Source: Riptortus pedestris (Eukaryota; Arthropoda; Insecta; Hemiptera; Alydidae). From it: a stretch of 64,000 nucleotides of DNA. Numbering within the stretch: position 1 is the first letter of the stretch; each line of letters starts with the position of its first letter. This document shows positions 34,381 to 45,603 of the stretch, one piece after another. Made by a program: the position numbers and the translations under genes. Under the pieces are notes generated by a model. The model did not search any database and was not told the DNA's origin. It saw only the letters and a program-made list of their open reading frames with translations. The DNA lies in assembly GCA_019009955.1 (NCBI GenBank), contig CM032230.1:129184001-129248000 (forward strand), written 5' to 3'.

Positions 34381-34625
34381 ATTGAGATATTTCGAATTCC
34401 TCCGCGGCCGAATATAGCCGTGAACGAACTTGATCTTTAGTTTCACATAAATATCTCACATACCTAGTTTGGTAACGATAAAATATAAATTGCGACCACT
34501 ATAGTAGTCATATATATACACATATATACAATTTTGAACGGGCCTCATTTTCGTAGGTCTGATAGGACTTTTGAGGACATTTTTCGTAAATCTAAATAAC
34601 TAAATTCCCTTAAGGGATCGGCTAG
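34381..34625 (-). repeat. Degraded family A left half and proximal body
   Basis: GAGATATTTCGAATTCCTCC through CAATTTTGAACGGGCCTCAT, and an eroded terminus AATTCCCTTAAGGGATCGGC. The TA tract has decayed to a few mixed bases. Confidence 0.6.
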
Positions 34626-34869
34626 CTGCACACGGTTGAATTTCATATTTGAGACTGTGAAATGTCTAGTTACGCACATCCCATTTTCGAAGGAATCGAA
34701 GAGAGAGGGAGGGTTAGAGGAGGACGAGTATAAGAAAGCTATAATTCCTTCGTACATATTAAAGAAATAAAATATTTGTACAGAACCTTTTACAATAAAT
34801 ATATATACGAATTATGTAGTATGATATTTCTCGATCTAACACACTTGATTTTTTTTTAAGTAAAATAGT

Positions 34870-35020
34870 TTAAAATGAAAGGGAACCGTGTATATTACCG
34901 TGTATTTGAAGAGTTCACGGCCTCTCCCCACCGATTGAACGAAACATTTTCAGTGTGTAGTACCTAATGATAAACCAACTCTGTTGAAGCGAGTGAACGC
35001 ACTTCTCAAGCGTTCGTCTA
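34870..35020 (+). repeat. Interspersed repeat F, inverted copy at 38.1 kb
   Basis: CTCCCCACCGATTGAACGAA and CAGTGTGTAGTACCTAATGA mirror sequence at about 38,160-38,210. Family unknown. Confidence 0.55.
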
Positions 35021-35024
35021 AAGA

Positions 35025-35026
<2 letters not shown>

Positions 35027-35091
<65 letters not shown>

Positions 35092-35217
35092 TTTTGAACG
35101 GACCTCATTTTCGTCATCTACTAGGTAGGATCGATGGACATTTGAAGAAAAATCTCGAAATTTCCGTCATGAGTACAACCTCAATAGCTGATTTCCCTTA
35201 GGGGAAATGTGCTAAAA
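35027..35217 (-). repeat. Family A left half ending in its TA tract
   Basis: (TA)n about 35,027-35,088, then the 125-bp left module with the palindrome variant CCCTTAGGGG. The body side is missing; repeat F joins the TA tract instead. Confidence 0.7.
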
Positions 35218-36129
35218 TGTTAAAGTTTGCCTGAAAGTCTTGAGTTGTTGTTAAGGTAGTTATTTCGAATCGGCGGCGTCTTCTTTTTGTAACCACAAGA
35301 TCTTGAGATCGAATCTCCCCAGAACTACTTTTTTTTTTTTTTTATTTCTTATTACCTTTTTTTTCCTAGGGCATTTATTTAATAGTAATAAATAAAAAAA
35401 TCGTCATTTTTAATTATTGAAATTTAATTTTTAATGTATTTAAAAAAAAAACGTGAATGCTTTCTGTCAAAAATATAACAGGTATAAGGAAATATTTAAT
35501 ATTATACAAGAAATATATCACTATTAATTGAGCACATTAAGAATATAACAATTATTAATAATAATGTGGATATATTGATGTTATGGAGTTCGTGCCTAGT
35601 GGACATAGTGTGAACATCGGCTCCACGGCAATTTAGTTTTTTAGGTAGAAAGACGTCACTATTGATAAAGAAAAATTGCACAGTGATAGTGTTAACTACG
35701 AATCGCAAGTTGCTAAAATCTGGTGACTATAAGTGAGCTAAAAGGTTTTTTAATCTTTAATTAAAAGTCAAGGTGTTGAAGCAGACAGGCGGCCTTATCA
35801 CAGTTGAGATCAGTCGAGGCTTGTGGTGTACGGAGTGGGGAAAGAGTGCGTAATCCCCTGCGCAGCGGACCATCTTCTGTATGACAACTGTTGATGTCTA
35901 CAGACAATATAAACACCATTGACAACTACTTCACACCTGTCAAAAGGAGGCCGGAGCAATGCATCACCCGATTTACACGAGAGCAAACGGCACGTCACCA
36001 TGGGAAAGCCTGAAAGTGGACTCAATGAAGAATGTCTTTTGCAAAAAAAATAGTAACATTCTGGATGAAAAGCTGAAAGATGTTGTGAAAAAAGAGGACT
36101 TCAAGGAGATATCTGATCAAATGTCCTAA

Positions 36130-36699
36130 GTGTTACAAGAGAACGAAGCTCTTAAATGCCGAATTACGGTGTTGGAAAAGAAATGCAATTCATTAGAAAA
36201 TGATATGGAACACCTTTTAAGAAAATCTAAAGAAAGAAACCTGATCTTCACAGGAGTCAAGGCGTCAAGCGAAGGAGACAGGTCTAATAAGATAAGGGAC
36301 TTATGTACAAATGTATTTGAACTAAGTCAGCCTATAAATATTGAACGGATAGTAAGTGTTAATGAAAAAATAACTATTGTGGAATTTCAAAATAAAAGTA
36401 GCGATCAATCTATACTGGGCAAGTTGAAATATCTACGAGGAACTGGAATATGGGTGAACCGTGACTTGACACACAAGCAGAGACTAATAAGAAGTAAACT
36501 TCTAATTCTCAGGAGGAAGATCGTCGCTCACAACAAGGAAGAAAAAGTAAAAGGTGGATCGTTGTTCTTTCGAAACAAGAGGTTTTCATGGATCGATGGA
36601 AGAGGATATACTACAGACAACATGGAAGATTTGAAATTAATATCTCCATACATCAAAGAAAAGGATGACAACATGGAATCTGACTCAAAAAACATCTAA
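36130..36699 (+). CDS. LINE ORF1-like protein (coiled coil + RRM-like + C-terminal domain), 189 codons
   Basis: In LINEs ORF1p forms coiled-coil trimers that bind element RNA as a chaperone. Residues 1-35 form a heptad-like helix (LQENEALKCRITVLEKKCN), residues 36-43 RNLIFTGV resemble the first strand of the RRM-like fold, and residues about 105-130 (WVNRDLTHKQRLIRSKLL) resemble the C-terminal domain of many non-LTR ORF1 proteins. The same frame is open upstream from ATG 36,025 except for one TAA at 36,127-36,129, so the gene was longer and has a nonsense mutation. The first ATG inside the listed frame is internal (the frame begins with TTG at 36,130). Clade assignment is not attempted. Confidence 0.6.
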   Translation: MLQENEALKCRITVLEKKCNSLENDMEHLLRKSKERNLIFTGVKASSEGDRSNKIRDLCTNVFELSQPINIERIVSVNEKITIVEFQNKSSDQSILGKLKYLRGTGIWVNRDLTHKQRLIRSKLLILRRKIVAHNKEEKVKGGSLFFRNKRFSWIDGRGYTTDNMEDLKLISPYIKEKDDNMESDSKNI

Positions 36700-36756
36700 G
36701 CTTAAACCTATCTATAGATGTAAGTGAAATACTTAATAAAATTAATATATTATCAT

Positions 36757-36905
36757 AAAATGTAGCTGGTATTAAAAATAAAATTAATGACTTAGAATTT
36801 TTTAAGTTTGTTAAGTCTTTTGAATTTTTTTGTTTATTAGAAACTCATGTAGAGAGTAAAGATTTTGTATTGATAGAAAAGTATTTTGCTGGGGTTATAT
36901 ACTTA
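36757..36905 (+). pseudogene. Start of LINE ORF2: apurinic-type endonuclease N-terminus, truncated by internal deletion
   Basis: NVAGIKNKINDLEF and FCLLETHVES (Glu codon 36,840-36,842) fit the first two motifs of the endonuclease/exonuclease/phosphatase fold of non-LTR elements. A stop precedes it and the homology ends near 36,905; the rest of the endonuclease and all RT motifs are missing. Confidence 0.6.
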
Positions 36906-37379
36906 GCCACAAAGAATTTATTTTATTTTTAAATGGCAAGAATTGGCTTGCGCTGTATACATATTTGAGTATTGCCCTACGTTATAGGAAATGGCTCATA
37001 GGGGAGTATAATAATTAGGTATATTATATATGTTCCTTTTCCTCTAATTAAATATGTATGTTTATGTAATGTATTTTGCTTGCTTTTGCAATACTAAAGT
37101 ATTTTATTATATAAAAGGCAGAGCTCAACAGACGGACTTATCAGTCCATGTTATGTATGTTAGGTTTAATTATTATATCAAATGTAATAGAAAATTTAAA
37201 TTTTATGTTTTTTTTTTTTGGTTTGTTAAAATAAATATCATTATTTTAATTATGACAATGAAGTAATTGTAAATTTATTTGTAGTTATTTTTCTGAATAA
37301 ACATACTTTATTATTATGGGGGACGTTTATACTCAGTAAAAACTGGAGTAAAATCCATATCGGAGAAAAATCCAACCGA

Positions 37380-37910
37380 TATGGACTTTGTGATTGTGAC
37401 ATGTTATGGGGAATTTAAAATTTCTCGCACGATTCTGGCAGTATCAAGAAGTACCCCTTTCTGTGCTTCTTTTATAATTGTTGTTGGCAGATTTAAGTTC
37501 TTGGTGCCTGCTATCGTTGTTTTTGGCACGAGTCTATTTGAACTTACAATAATAGGCGCAACTATGGCATATTTCAGTTTGTATACCTCTTTGAGCTCGA
37601 TAGCCAATTCTTGATATTTTCTTAATTTTTCGGCATGGGACTTTCGAAAATTCTCATCATTGGGTGCTGCGATGTCAATAATATCACCAGGTATTGATCT
37701 TGTCAATAATGAGAATATCCGGTTTGTTATGATGCACAGTATGGTCAGTTATCATCGCTTCGTCCCAATACATCTTTATATTATCTTTTTCCAATACTTT
37801 TTGAGTATTATAGCGATAATAAGCGACCTTTCTGTCTACCATGCGGAATTTCTCTGCTAGAGCTTGATGATATACTTTTGGAATGTAATGCAGTCCTCTC
37901 TAGATGATAT
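37380..37910 (-). pseudogene. C-terminal region of a non-LTR retrotransposon polyprotein
   Basis: Read on the minus strand: YYRYNTQKVLEKDNIKMYWD, HHNKPDILIIDK, then after a frameshift DIIDIAAPNDENF, EKLRKYQELAIELKEVYKLK and a stop at 37,404. The pattern KPDI...D...IDIA.P resembles the conserved region downstream of the RT in several animal non-LTR elements, possibly a restriction-like endonuclease (PD-(D/E)XK type). The assignment is from memory of family patterns. Its 3' end lies about 70 bp from the tail of the preceding plus-strand LINE. Confidence 0.55.
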
Positions 37911-38089
37911 TTTGCAAATCTGTTCAATCAAATAAGAGCAGTTTAGGAAACGCTTGAAAAAATGTTAAACTTGTTGATAGAAATATACGTCAGAGACCCA
38001 AGACCAAGCAAAATGAAAATATAGCTCTAAAGTCTAAAACTGTTAAAGAATATTTTTATGTCTAGAGCTAAACATAAAAATATTCTAGT

Positions 38090-38250
38090 CTAGTGACAAC
38101 ACGTAAAGACTGAGAACGCGTGAGAAGAGCGTTGTCTCACTTTAACCGAATTCGTTTTTCAATAGGTGCTACACAATGAAAACGTTTTGCTCAAATCGGT
38201 GGGGGAAGGCCGGGATACTCCCCTTGTTAGCGAACCACGTCAATGATGGC
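38090..38250 (-). repeat. Interspersed repeat F
   Basis: Reverse complement of 34,870-35,020 (CAAATCGGTGGGGGAAGGCC). Confidence 0.55.
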
Positions 38251-38317
38251 ATTTAATAAATTTGATCATAAAAGGTTAATGGAGAAAATATCGATCATGG
38301 CGAGCTGAATCAATTTT

Positions 38318-38440
38318 AGCAGATTTCCCTTAAGGGAAATCAACTATTGAGGTTGTACTCACGACGCGATTTACGAAATTTTTCCTTCAAATGTCCATCG
38401 ATCCTACCCTGGAGATGACGAAAATGAGGTCCGTTCAAAA

Positions 38441-38507
<67 letters not shown>

Positions 38508-39325
38508 TGTTACCGCTCTAGCGGTCGCAATTATTGTTTAATCGTTACCAAACTCGATATTTAGTCGTTTTATGTAAAAAGAAAGATCAAGTTCGTTAAC
38601 GGCTGAAATCTGCCCTGGTGGAGGGGGGGTTTAGGGGGGAGGATTTTCGAAAATTTGAAATATCTCCGTTACCATAGGTCGGATCGAAAAATTGTATAGA
38701 ATCTATCTTATTGAAAATTAAATCTACTATAAATATTGTTACGTTGATACGTTTATATAATATCTTGAATATTAACCGAGATATTTGCATTTTTTAGTTT
38801 TCAGCCATCAGCAAACCGGCACTTCTACTCATGTTACATAAACAATACTCTGCTACATAATAAATTACATTATTCGAAGTTTAAATACCAAAAATTGTAT
38901 TGAAGAGACCTTTATTATACGAGATACATGCAAATATGTTCTGGTGACCCCCCCCCCCCGTCTTAAGGTTTTGGACTACTAAAATTTGATTGATTGAGAT
39001 AACAATTATTCTGACTCATTATTAAGGTCTCTAGTACAGTACTAGATATAGTAAATAGTTCTCAATAAAATTAATATGTTATATTCTAATATATTTCAGT
39101 AATTGTTTTTCTTTCCGGTGTGAGGCGGGCAGACCCCCCGTTTGATTACTTTTCTAACCTAACGCTCCCTGTCGGCAGTTTATTGAAATTGGATGAAACG
39201 TTTCTTATTTCCGTTTGTATTTATTCACGGTGGTGTTGTGTTACCAGTATGTATATTTATCTATTACTAAACTTCGCGTGGGAAATCTGCTTAGTTTACG
39301 CAGCTCCTGCGTGACGGACTTTTTT
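38318..39325 (+). mobile_element. Family A (HINE-like) element, full-length long variant, 1,008 bp
   Basis: Best reference copy: AGCAGATTTCCC and the perfect 20-nt palindrome, GTCCATCGATCCTACC, (TA)n about 38,443-38,504, TGTCTGTTACCGCTCTAGCGG, G run (about 38,620-38,642), C run (about 38,948-38,960), then GGGAAATCTGCTTAGTTTACGC, CAGCTCCTGCGTGACGGAC and a T run at 39,321-39,325. The subterminal GCAGATTTCCC / GGGAAATCTGC pair is inverted. No open frame of interest, so it would need a Rep/helicase supplied in trans. Confidence 0.8.
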
Positions 39326-39662
39326 GAATATGAACAGGTGGTTGTAGACACGGTGCGTGCTCGAATGTGTCGTACCAAGAGCGTGAACGGCAGAGGTTTA
39401 ATGGAACGCCACATACAGATCAGACTAGGATAAGCTAGAAATGCAGTCAGCACTCACCGGCGCTGAGACAATTAAGCTGTCAGATTTGGAGGCGGGTCTG
39501 TAGATTAGCAGATAGCCGTCAGTCCGATTGATTGTTGCCGATAGAAATGTGTTGATTGAGCGCTGGCGAGAAGTGCTGCTATTATTGGCCTTTCGTGAAA
39601 AGGAAAGGAAGGACAAGCCGAGAATATTGGCTAGACCCAATATGCAGTGATGACAATATATT
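39326..39662. other. Unassigned sequence
   Basis: A more GC-balanced spacer between two family A copies; no domain recognised. Confidence 0.4.
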
Positions 39663-42600
39663 ATAAGCAGATTTTCCTTAAGGGAGCTCATGACGCGATG
39701 TTCGAAATTTTTCTTCAAATGTCCATCGATCCTACCTAGGAGATAACGAAAATGAGGTCCGTTCAAAATTTTTCATATATACTAAGCGCAATGAATTACT
39801 ATGCGTATCGTATGATGATTCGTACACATGAGGAGAATGTCATTCTGAAGTGCCGTCGGCTATTCCAGCAATTCGCTGTCGACATGTATGTCAAAGTCGA
39901 GACCGAACGTTTAGCGTTTATCCGATTCAATCAGGCAAAGCTACGATCTGAGGACTATATACACTTGCGTGATGCTATTCATTCAGATGGTGATGTTCAG
40001 AATATTGGACGTCTGACGATTCTCCCATCATCTTATATCGGAAGCCCACGCCACATGCACGAATACGCTCAAGACGCTATGACGTACGTGCGAAATTATG
40101 GAACTCCGGATTTATTTATTACGTTCACATGCAATCCGAAGTGGACGGAAATTGAACGTGAGTTGGAACCGGGCCAAAAACCGCAAGATCGCCATGACAT
40201 AATCGCCAGAGTATTTCAGCAAAAACTCAAGGTTATGATGGATGTGCTTACTAAGTATCGAGTTTTTGGTGACACACGTTGTTATATGTACTCGGTGGAA
40301 TGGCAGAAGCGTGGACTACCGCATGCTCATATCCTAATTTGGTTGCTGAACAAATTACATTCAAATGAAGTGGATGACATCATATCAGCTGAAATTCCTG
40401 ATCCAGTCACTGATCCCCATCTACACGACATTGTGACGACACAGATGGTGCATGGACCGTGCGGTGCATTAAATCCATTATCACCTTGCATGGCTGATGG
40501 AAAGTGCACAAAACGATATCCGCGACCGTTAGTTGCTGAAACAGTCACAGGGAACGATGGATATCCAGTTTATCGTCGGCGTTCAAAAGAAGATAATGGT
40601 CGAACTATCAAAGTTAAAGTTCAAAATCAAGAGATTGAGATCGGAAATGAATTCATTGTACCATATTGCCCGCTGCTATCACGAATTTTCGAAACACATG
40701 CAAACGTTGAGAGTTGTCATTCGGCCAAATCAATCAAATATTTGTGCAAGTACGTCACAAAAGGCAGCGACATGGCTGTGTTTGGTATTGCGTCGGAAAA
40801 TGCGAATGACGAAATCAGCAACTTCCAAATGGGCAGATACGTCAGTACTAATGAAGCACTGTGGCGATTATTGTCATTTCAAATTCATGAAAGATATCCC
40901 ACAGTTGTACATTTAGCAGTGCATTTGGAAAATGGCCAAAGAGTTTACTTCACTGAGGCTAATGCGGCACAACGAGCTGAGAGACCACCATCGACAACAT
41001 TGACTAGCTTCTTTGCAATGTGTGAAGCAGATCCATTCGCAGCGACGCTGATGTACGTTGAAATGCCCAAGTATTACACTTGGAATCAATCAACAAAGAA
41101 ATTCCAACGTCGCAAACAAGGAACCCCAGTTCCAGATTGGCCACAGGTGTTTTCCACTGATGCACTAGGTCGCATGTATACTGTTCATCCTAGAAATGAT
41201 GAATGTTTTTATTTGCGACTGCTGTTGGTAAATGTACGTGGACCAAAATCATTTGCGCATTTGAAAACTGTGAATGGCCACCAATGCCAAACATATCGAG
41301 AAGCATGTCAACTATTGGGTTTGCTGGAGAACGATTCTCATTGGGATTTAACACTTGCGGATTCAGTTGTTTCATCAAATGCGTACCAAATACGAACACT
41401 GTTCGCAATTATCATCACCACATGTTTTCCTTCACAACCAATTCAGTTATGGAACAAATACAAAGACGACATATGTGAAGATATCTTGCATCGCTTGCGC
41501 ATTCAAACGAATAATCCTGACATCCAAATAACCGATGAAATCTACAATGAAGGATTGATTCTGATTGAGGATCAATGCTTGACTATTGCAAACAAGCTAC
41601 TGATTGAAGTAGGAATGATTGCGCCAAATCGATCGATGCACGATGCATTCAACCAAGAATTAAATCGAGAGCTGCAATACAATGTTGATACATTGCAGGA
41701 ATTCGTTCGAAATAATGTGCCGTTGCTGAATGAACAGCAAAAACAAGTATACGAAACATTAATGCAAGCGGTGGACAATAATACTGGTGGTCTATTCTTC
41801 CTGGACGCACCTGGAGGAACAGGGAAAACATTTGTCATTTCATTGATTTTGGCCACTATTCGATCAAGATGTGACATAGCTTTGGCGTTAGCATCATCTG
41901 GAATTGCGGCGACTCTTCTAGATGGCGGTCGTACTGCACATTCTGCGCTTAAGTTGCCACTCAATTTAAACACAATTGATACTCCAACATGCAATATTTC
42001 CCGATCCAGTGCAATGGGAAAATTGTTGATGCAATGCAAGCTCATTGTTTGGGATGAGTGCACAATGGCACATAAGAAATCACTTGAAGCACTTAACTTC
42101 ACACTGAAGGATCTTCGGCGAAATAACAACATCTTTGGCGGCTTGATGATATTGTTGGCAGGCGATTTCAGGCAGACGTTGCCAGTAATTCCCCGTGGAA
42201 CGCCTGCAGATGAATTGAATGCTTGCCTGAAGGCATCACCTTTATGGAATAACGTAAAAACATTATCGCTAACCACTAATATGAGAGTTCAACTTCAAAA
42301 TGATCAAAGTGCTGCACAATTTTCCAAACAATTGTTAGCTGTTGGAAATGGAAAAGTCCCAGTTGATGCGACATCTGGATTAATTACTCTTACCAACGAC
42401 TTTTGCCGATTAGTAGACTCTCAATTAGCTCTTATTGAAAATGTTTTCCCAAACATTAGTGAGAATTATCAGAATTATGCTTGGTTAAGTCAACGAGCAA
42501 TTCTTGCCGCAAAGAATAATGATGTACACGCACTGAATTTCACCATTCAATCAAAAATTGCTGGCGATTTGGTGACATACAAATCCGTTGATTCCATAAC

Positions 42601-42871
42601 AAATCCCGATGATGTAGTAAATTATCCAACGGAGTTTTTGAACTCTCTGGAGTTACCAGGATTTCCACCACATAACTTGCAACTCAAAGTTGGTACAGTT
42701 ATTATGATATTGCGTAATTTGAATCCACCGCGATTTTCGGTAAAAAGACTTATGCCGAATTTGATTGAGGCAACCATTATTAACGGAAAGTACGCAGGTG
42801 AAAATGTATGTATTCCTCGAATACCAATGATTCCGACTGATCTTCCGTTTGACTTCAAACGATTGCAATTT

Positions 42872-42925
<54 letters not shown>

Positions 42926-42955
42926 CTGTTAACGCTCTAGCGGTCGCAATTTTAG
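39663..42955 (+). mobile_element. Family A left module + Rep/helicase core + TA tract
   Basis: A family A left end (GCAGATTTTCCTTAAGGG with a 20-bp deletion after it, GTCCATCGATCCTACC, GAGGTCCGTTCAAAATTTTT) ends in CATATATA at about 39,781. A Rep/helicase-coding segment fills 39,784-42,874. Then (TA)n (42,874-42,920) and TGTCTGTTAACGCTCTAGCGGTCGC follow, the normal start of the family A body, which is cut at about 42,955. Thus the coding segment replaces the middle of a TA tract. Confidence 0.7.
39752..42940 (+). CDS. Helitron-type Rep/PIF1-like helicase, truncated at both ends but with an open frame
   Basis: Rolling-circle replication initiator joined to a 5'-3' SF1B helicase, the only enzyme of Helitron-type elements. 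Homologous residues run from AMNYYAYRMMI (about 14) to KRLQFP (1,041). The HUH motif is GLPHAHILIW with His191 and His193 (codons 40,322 and 40,328). The catalytic tyrosine motif is YLCKYVTK with Tyr330 and Tyr334. Helicase: Walker A GGTGKT at 688-693, Walker B WDE at 767-769, motif III GDFRQTLPVI at 804-813, then TTNMRV. The first 13 residues derive from the family A left module and the last about 20 are Tyr-Ile repeats from (TA)n. Relatives are commonly near 1,400 residues, so roughly 250-300 N-terminal residues and the last helicase motif are missing, and a short segment after NLNPPR seems deleted. The frame has no stop, implying a young copy, but the protein is probably inactive. Confidence 0.85.
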
Positions 42956-43206
42956 AACAACAACAACAATTAGAACAATATTTATAATAAATTTAATTTA
43001 CAATAAGTTTGGGTCTATACAATTTTTCGATTCGACGTATAGTAGCGTAGATATTTCGAATTTTCGTAATTCCCCCCTTCTAAACCTCCCCTCCCACTTG
43101 CCCGATTTCAGCCATTAACGAAATTGATCTGTTTTTTTTTGCATAAATCGTTTAAATATCGAGTTTGGTAACGATCACACAAAACCGACCGCTAGAGCGT
43201 CAACAG

Positions 43207-43268
<62 letters not shown>

Positions 43269-43389
43269 GAACGGACCTCATTTTCGTCATCTCCTGGGTA
43301 GGATCGATGGACGTTTGAAGAAATGTTTCGAAAATCGCGTCATGAGTACGACCTCAATAGCTAATTTCCCTTGAGGGAAATCTGCTAAA
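42956..43389 (-). mobile_element. Family A left part, minus strand, abutting the Rep/helicase element
   Basis: Body begins abruptly at AACAATATTTATAATAAATT, G-run complement, (TA)n about 43,210-43,262, and a left palindrome variant (TTTCCCTTGAGGGAAATC) ending at 43,386. With the previous entry it forms two body ends facing each other. Confidence 0.7.
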
Positions 43390-44479
43390 AAGGTAGTTTT
43401 TCCGTAGACTCATAAAATCGACGTTAATAAGTTAATAAATAGCAATATACGCGTCTTGATCTCTTCCATCAATGTCTGTTATTAACAACATTACACTTTT
43501 TAGAATTTAGTCTTTATTGCAGACAAAAAAAATGTACATATACTCTAATAAAATCCAGTTAAAATGTTCGCCAATCTGCCCGGGTCGAACAGAGGTCTCC
43601 TCAGGGAACAGAATAAACTGTACTTGTCGTGTAATTATACTCCTTTTGTCAATAGCTGACATTTCAGTTCCGTTTGAAATTCACGAATTATTTATTACTA
43701 GATAGTCCTGGGTTACCAACAAAATGAGGTGAAACAAGTCCTGAAATAATGTTGTCAGTATTAACTGATTTTCAATTTGTTATAAAATATACTAGCCGTG
43801 TTACCGGTCGCTAAAATAGAAATGGGCTCTCATGATAAAAAAAAAATATGTTCATCAAATGCCACGTAACATGATCAGTAAAAGTGCCACCACTAATTTT
43901 TTTAACCCGATATATAAGCACTTAGGCTAATTCATGACTACAATGACTATAAACCGGAAAAACTAAATAGTCCATTTATTACCTTCAAGCTAGTCATATT
44001 TATAGTTTCACACACGAAGCGTGGAAGATAATTATCCAGGAAAAATTTCTTAGGCATTCTGTTGTAAAACCATAGAAGAATGTATGAGGCGTTGTCCAAA
44101 GTGGGAAGTAACATGAAACTTTGTTACCGAGACTTTGTCGGTTGAAATAAAAATGGTTTCCCCCGGAAATCTAATTAAAGTTATTCCAATCCCCACTAAC
44201 ATCAATGTTGAGCATGATGCAGCCCACGTTGACAACATTTATATCCCTGTTACATATTCAAAATAATAATCACAATTCTATCTAGGCAAGTCTCTTGAAA
44301 CAACAAGAGTTCTATTTAGTGACCGGAGGTCAGTAGTCAACATTTGAAAATGAATAAAACTGAATAAAATTTTAGGACATTAAAATGTATTCTAAAAATT
44401 CAGTCTTTACATTTCCCCAACAAAATCAATATTATTAATAGGTTTAGACTTTAAAGTAAACCCTTCTGTAGAGTAAATA
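43390..44479. other. Unassigned sequence with a possible Helitron 3' end
   Basis: At about 43,789 the plus strand reads ACTAGCCGTGTTACCGGTCG, the complement of a CTAG|T terminus, but I could not find a matching 5' end. No gene recognised. Confidence 0.35.
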
Positions 44480-44990
44480 AAAAGTCCGTCACGCAAGGGG
44501 TGAGTAAACTAAGCAAATGTCCCACGCGGTTTTACAACGTATAAATCTATATACTTTTGCCCTTAACAGAATTGTGAATATTAAGTGAACATATACAAAC
44601 GGTACACAATAAGACAATCTTTCAGACCGATTTCCCATTTAGTAACCCCACAACGTAAAGCATCTGAATTGTAAACAAGCAGCTCACCCAACCTATCAGT
44701 GCTGAAAGATAATAATATTCTTGACGGAAAAGAAAAAAAACTTACGGGAATATATCTGAATATAATATATTAATTTTGTTGAAATCTATTTACTATATCT
44801 TTCGTGCCAATTTATAATAAACCTGAATTATTTTCATCTCAATCAATCTAATTTTAGTAATCCAAATCAACAAAATATAGGAGGGTAGGGACGATCAATT
44901 TAGCACTAATCTGCATTCTCAGAAACGATTTGTTGAACACAATATTTGGTGTTTCAGCTTGAATAATACTTTTGGATGGGGGAGTTGCTG
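44480..44990 (-). mobile_element. Family A right half, minus strand
   Basis: Right end AAAGTCCGTCACGCAAGGGG, then distal body. It is a close direct duplicate of 45,604-46,080. Confidence 0.65.
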
Positions 44991-45603
44991 GCTCATTCAT
45001 ATCCTGAGATGAGCATAGACGGATTATTGAACCTGACCAATAACCCCTCGGTCGAGTGGCGCGTCAAGAATATTCCGTCTCAGGCGTCGTGTACAGAGAT
45101 ACACAACCTCATACCGTTTTTACGGAAATACAGTTTTTAATAAATATTTGGCATCAACAAATATGCTTCGTGTGTAATTAAAACTATAACAGAGGACAGA
45201 TTTGTTTGAAAAATGAAGCAATAATTTCAAATTGACACGTTAACTATTCAATATAGAAAATCATTGTAGATAATATAATCAAGTTGTTATAGATTCAATG
45301 TTATTAACGAACCGTGAAGATCATTTTTAAAACAGTATAATATAACATACAAATACCAAAGAGAAATTGTTTAAATGCACATGTCTTAAATATATTTATT
45401 AATTCATTCAGTTTTGAAAATATAAACAAAATAACAAAATATACTTCATTGTCAAAAATGAGTAGCACGAAATCACTTTTAGATAAGACTTATTAAAAAT
45501 GTACCAATCCTTTTAAAAATACAGTTTAATTAGTACTCTTTTGTAGAGCCGCATTAAAATTAGGACAATAGCATGGAACTATGTTGAAAACAAGTTTTGC
45601 TTT
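44991..45603. other. Unassigned AT-rich sequence
   Basis: A GC-richer patch at about 45,000-45,110 (CCCCTCGGTCGAGTGGCGCG); nothing recognised. Confidence 0.4.

Larger units (their letters stand above)
35220..37316 (+). mobile_element. Internally deleted LINE keeping ORF1
   Basis: A roughly 0.8-kb 5' region is followed by an ORF1 frame, the first about 50 residues of an endonuclease (ORF2), then an abrupt jump to an AT-rich 3' region with AATAAA (about 37,298) and a TTATTATT tail near 37,316. Reverse transcriptase is absent. The exact 5' edge is not defined; it follows a family A terminus. Confidence 0.6.

Noticed and set aside
35290..35330. tRNA-like GAGATCGAATCTCC stretch
   Set aside because: Box B resemblance only; no A box or acceptor stem could be found around it.
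37381..37614. 77-codon plus-strand open frame
   Set aside because: Antisense shadow of the minus-strand LINE C-terminal fragment, which carries family motifs.
41572..42276. 234-codon open frame on the minus strand inside the Rep/helicase region
   Set aside because: Antisense shadow of the real frame, which has clear HUH and helicase motifs.
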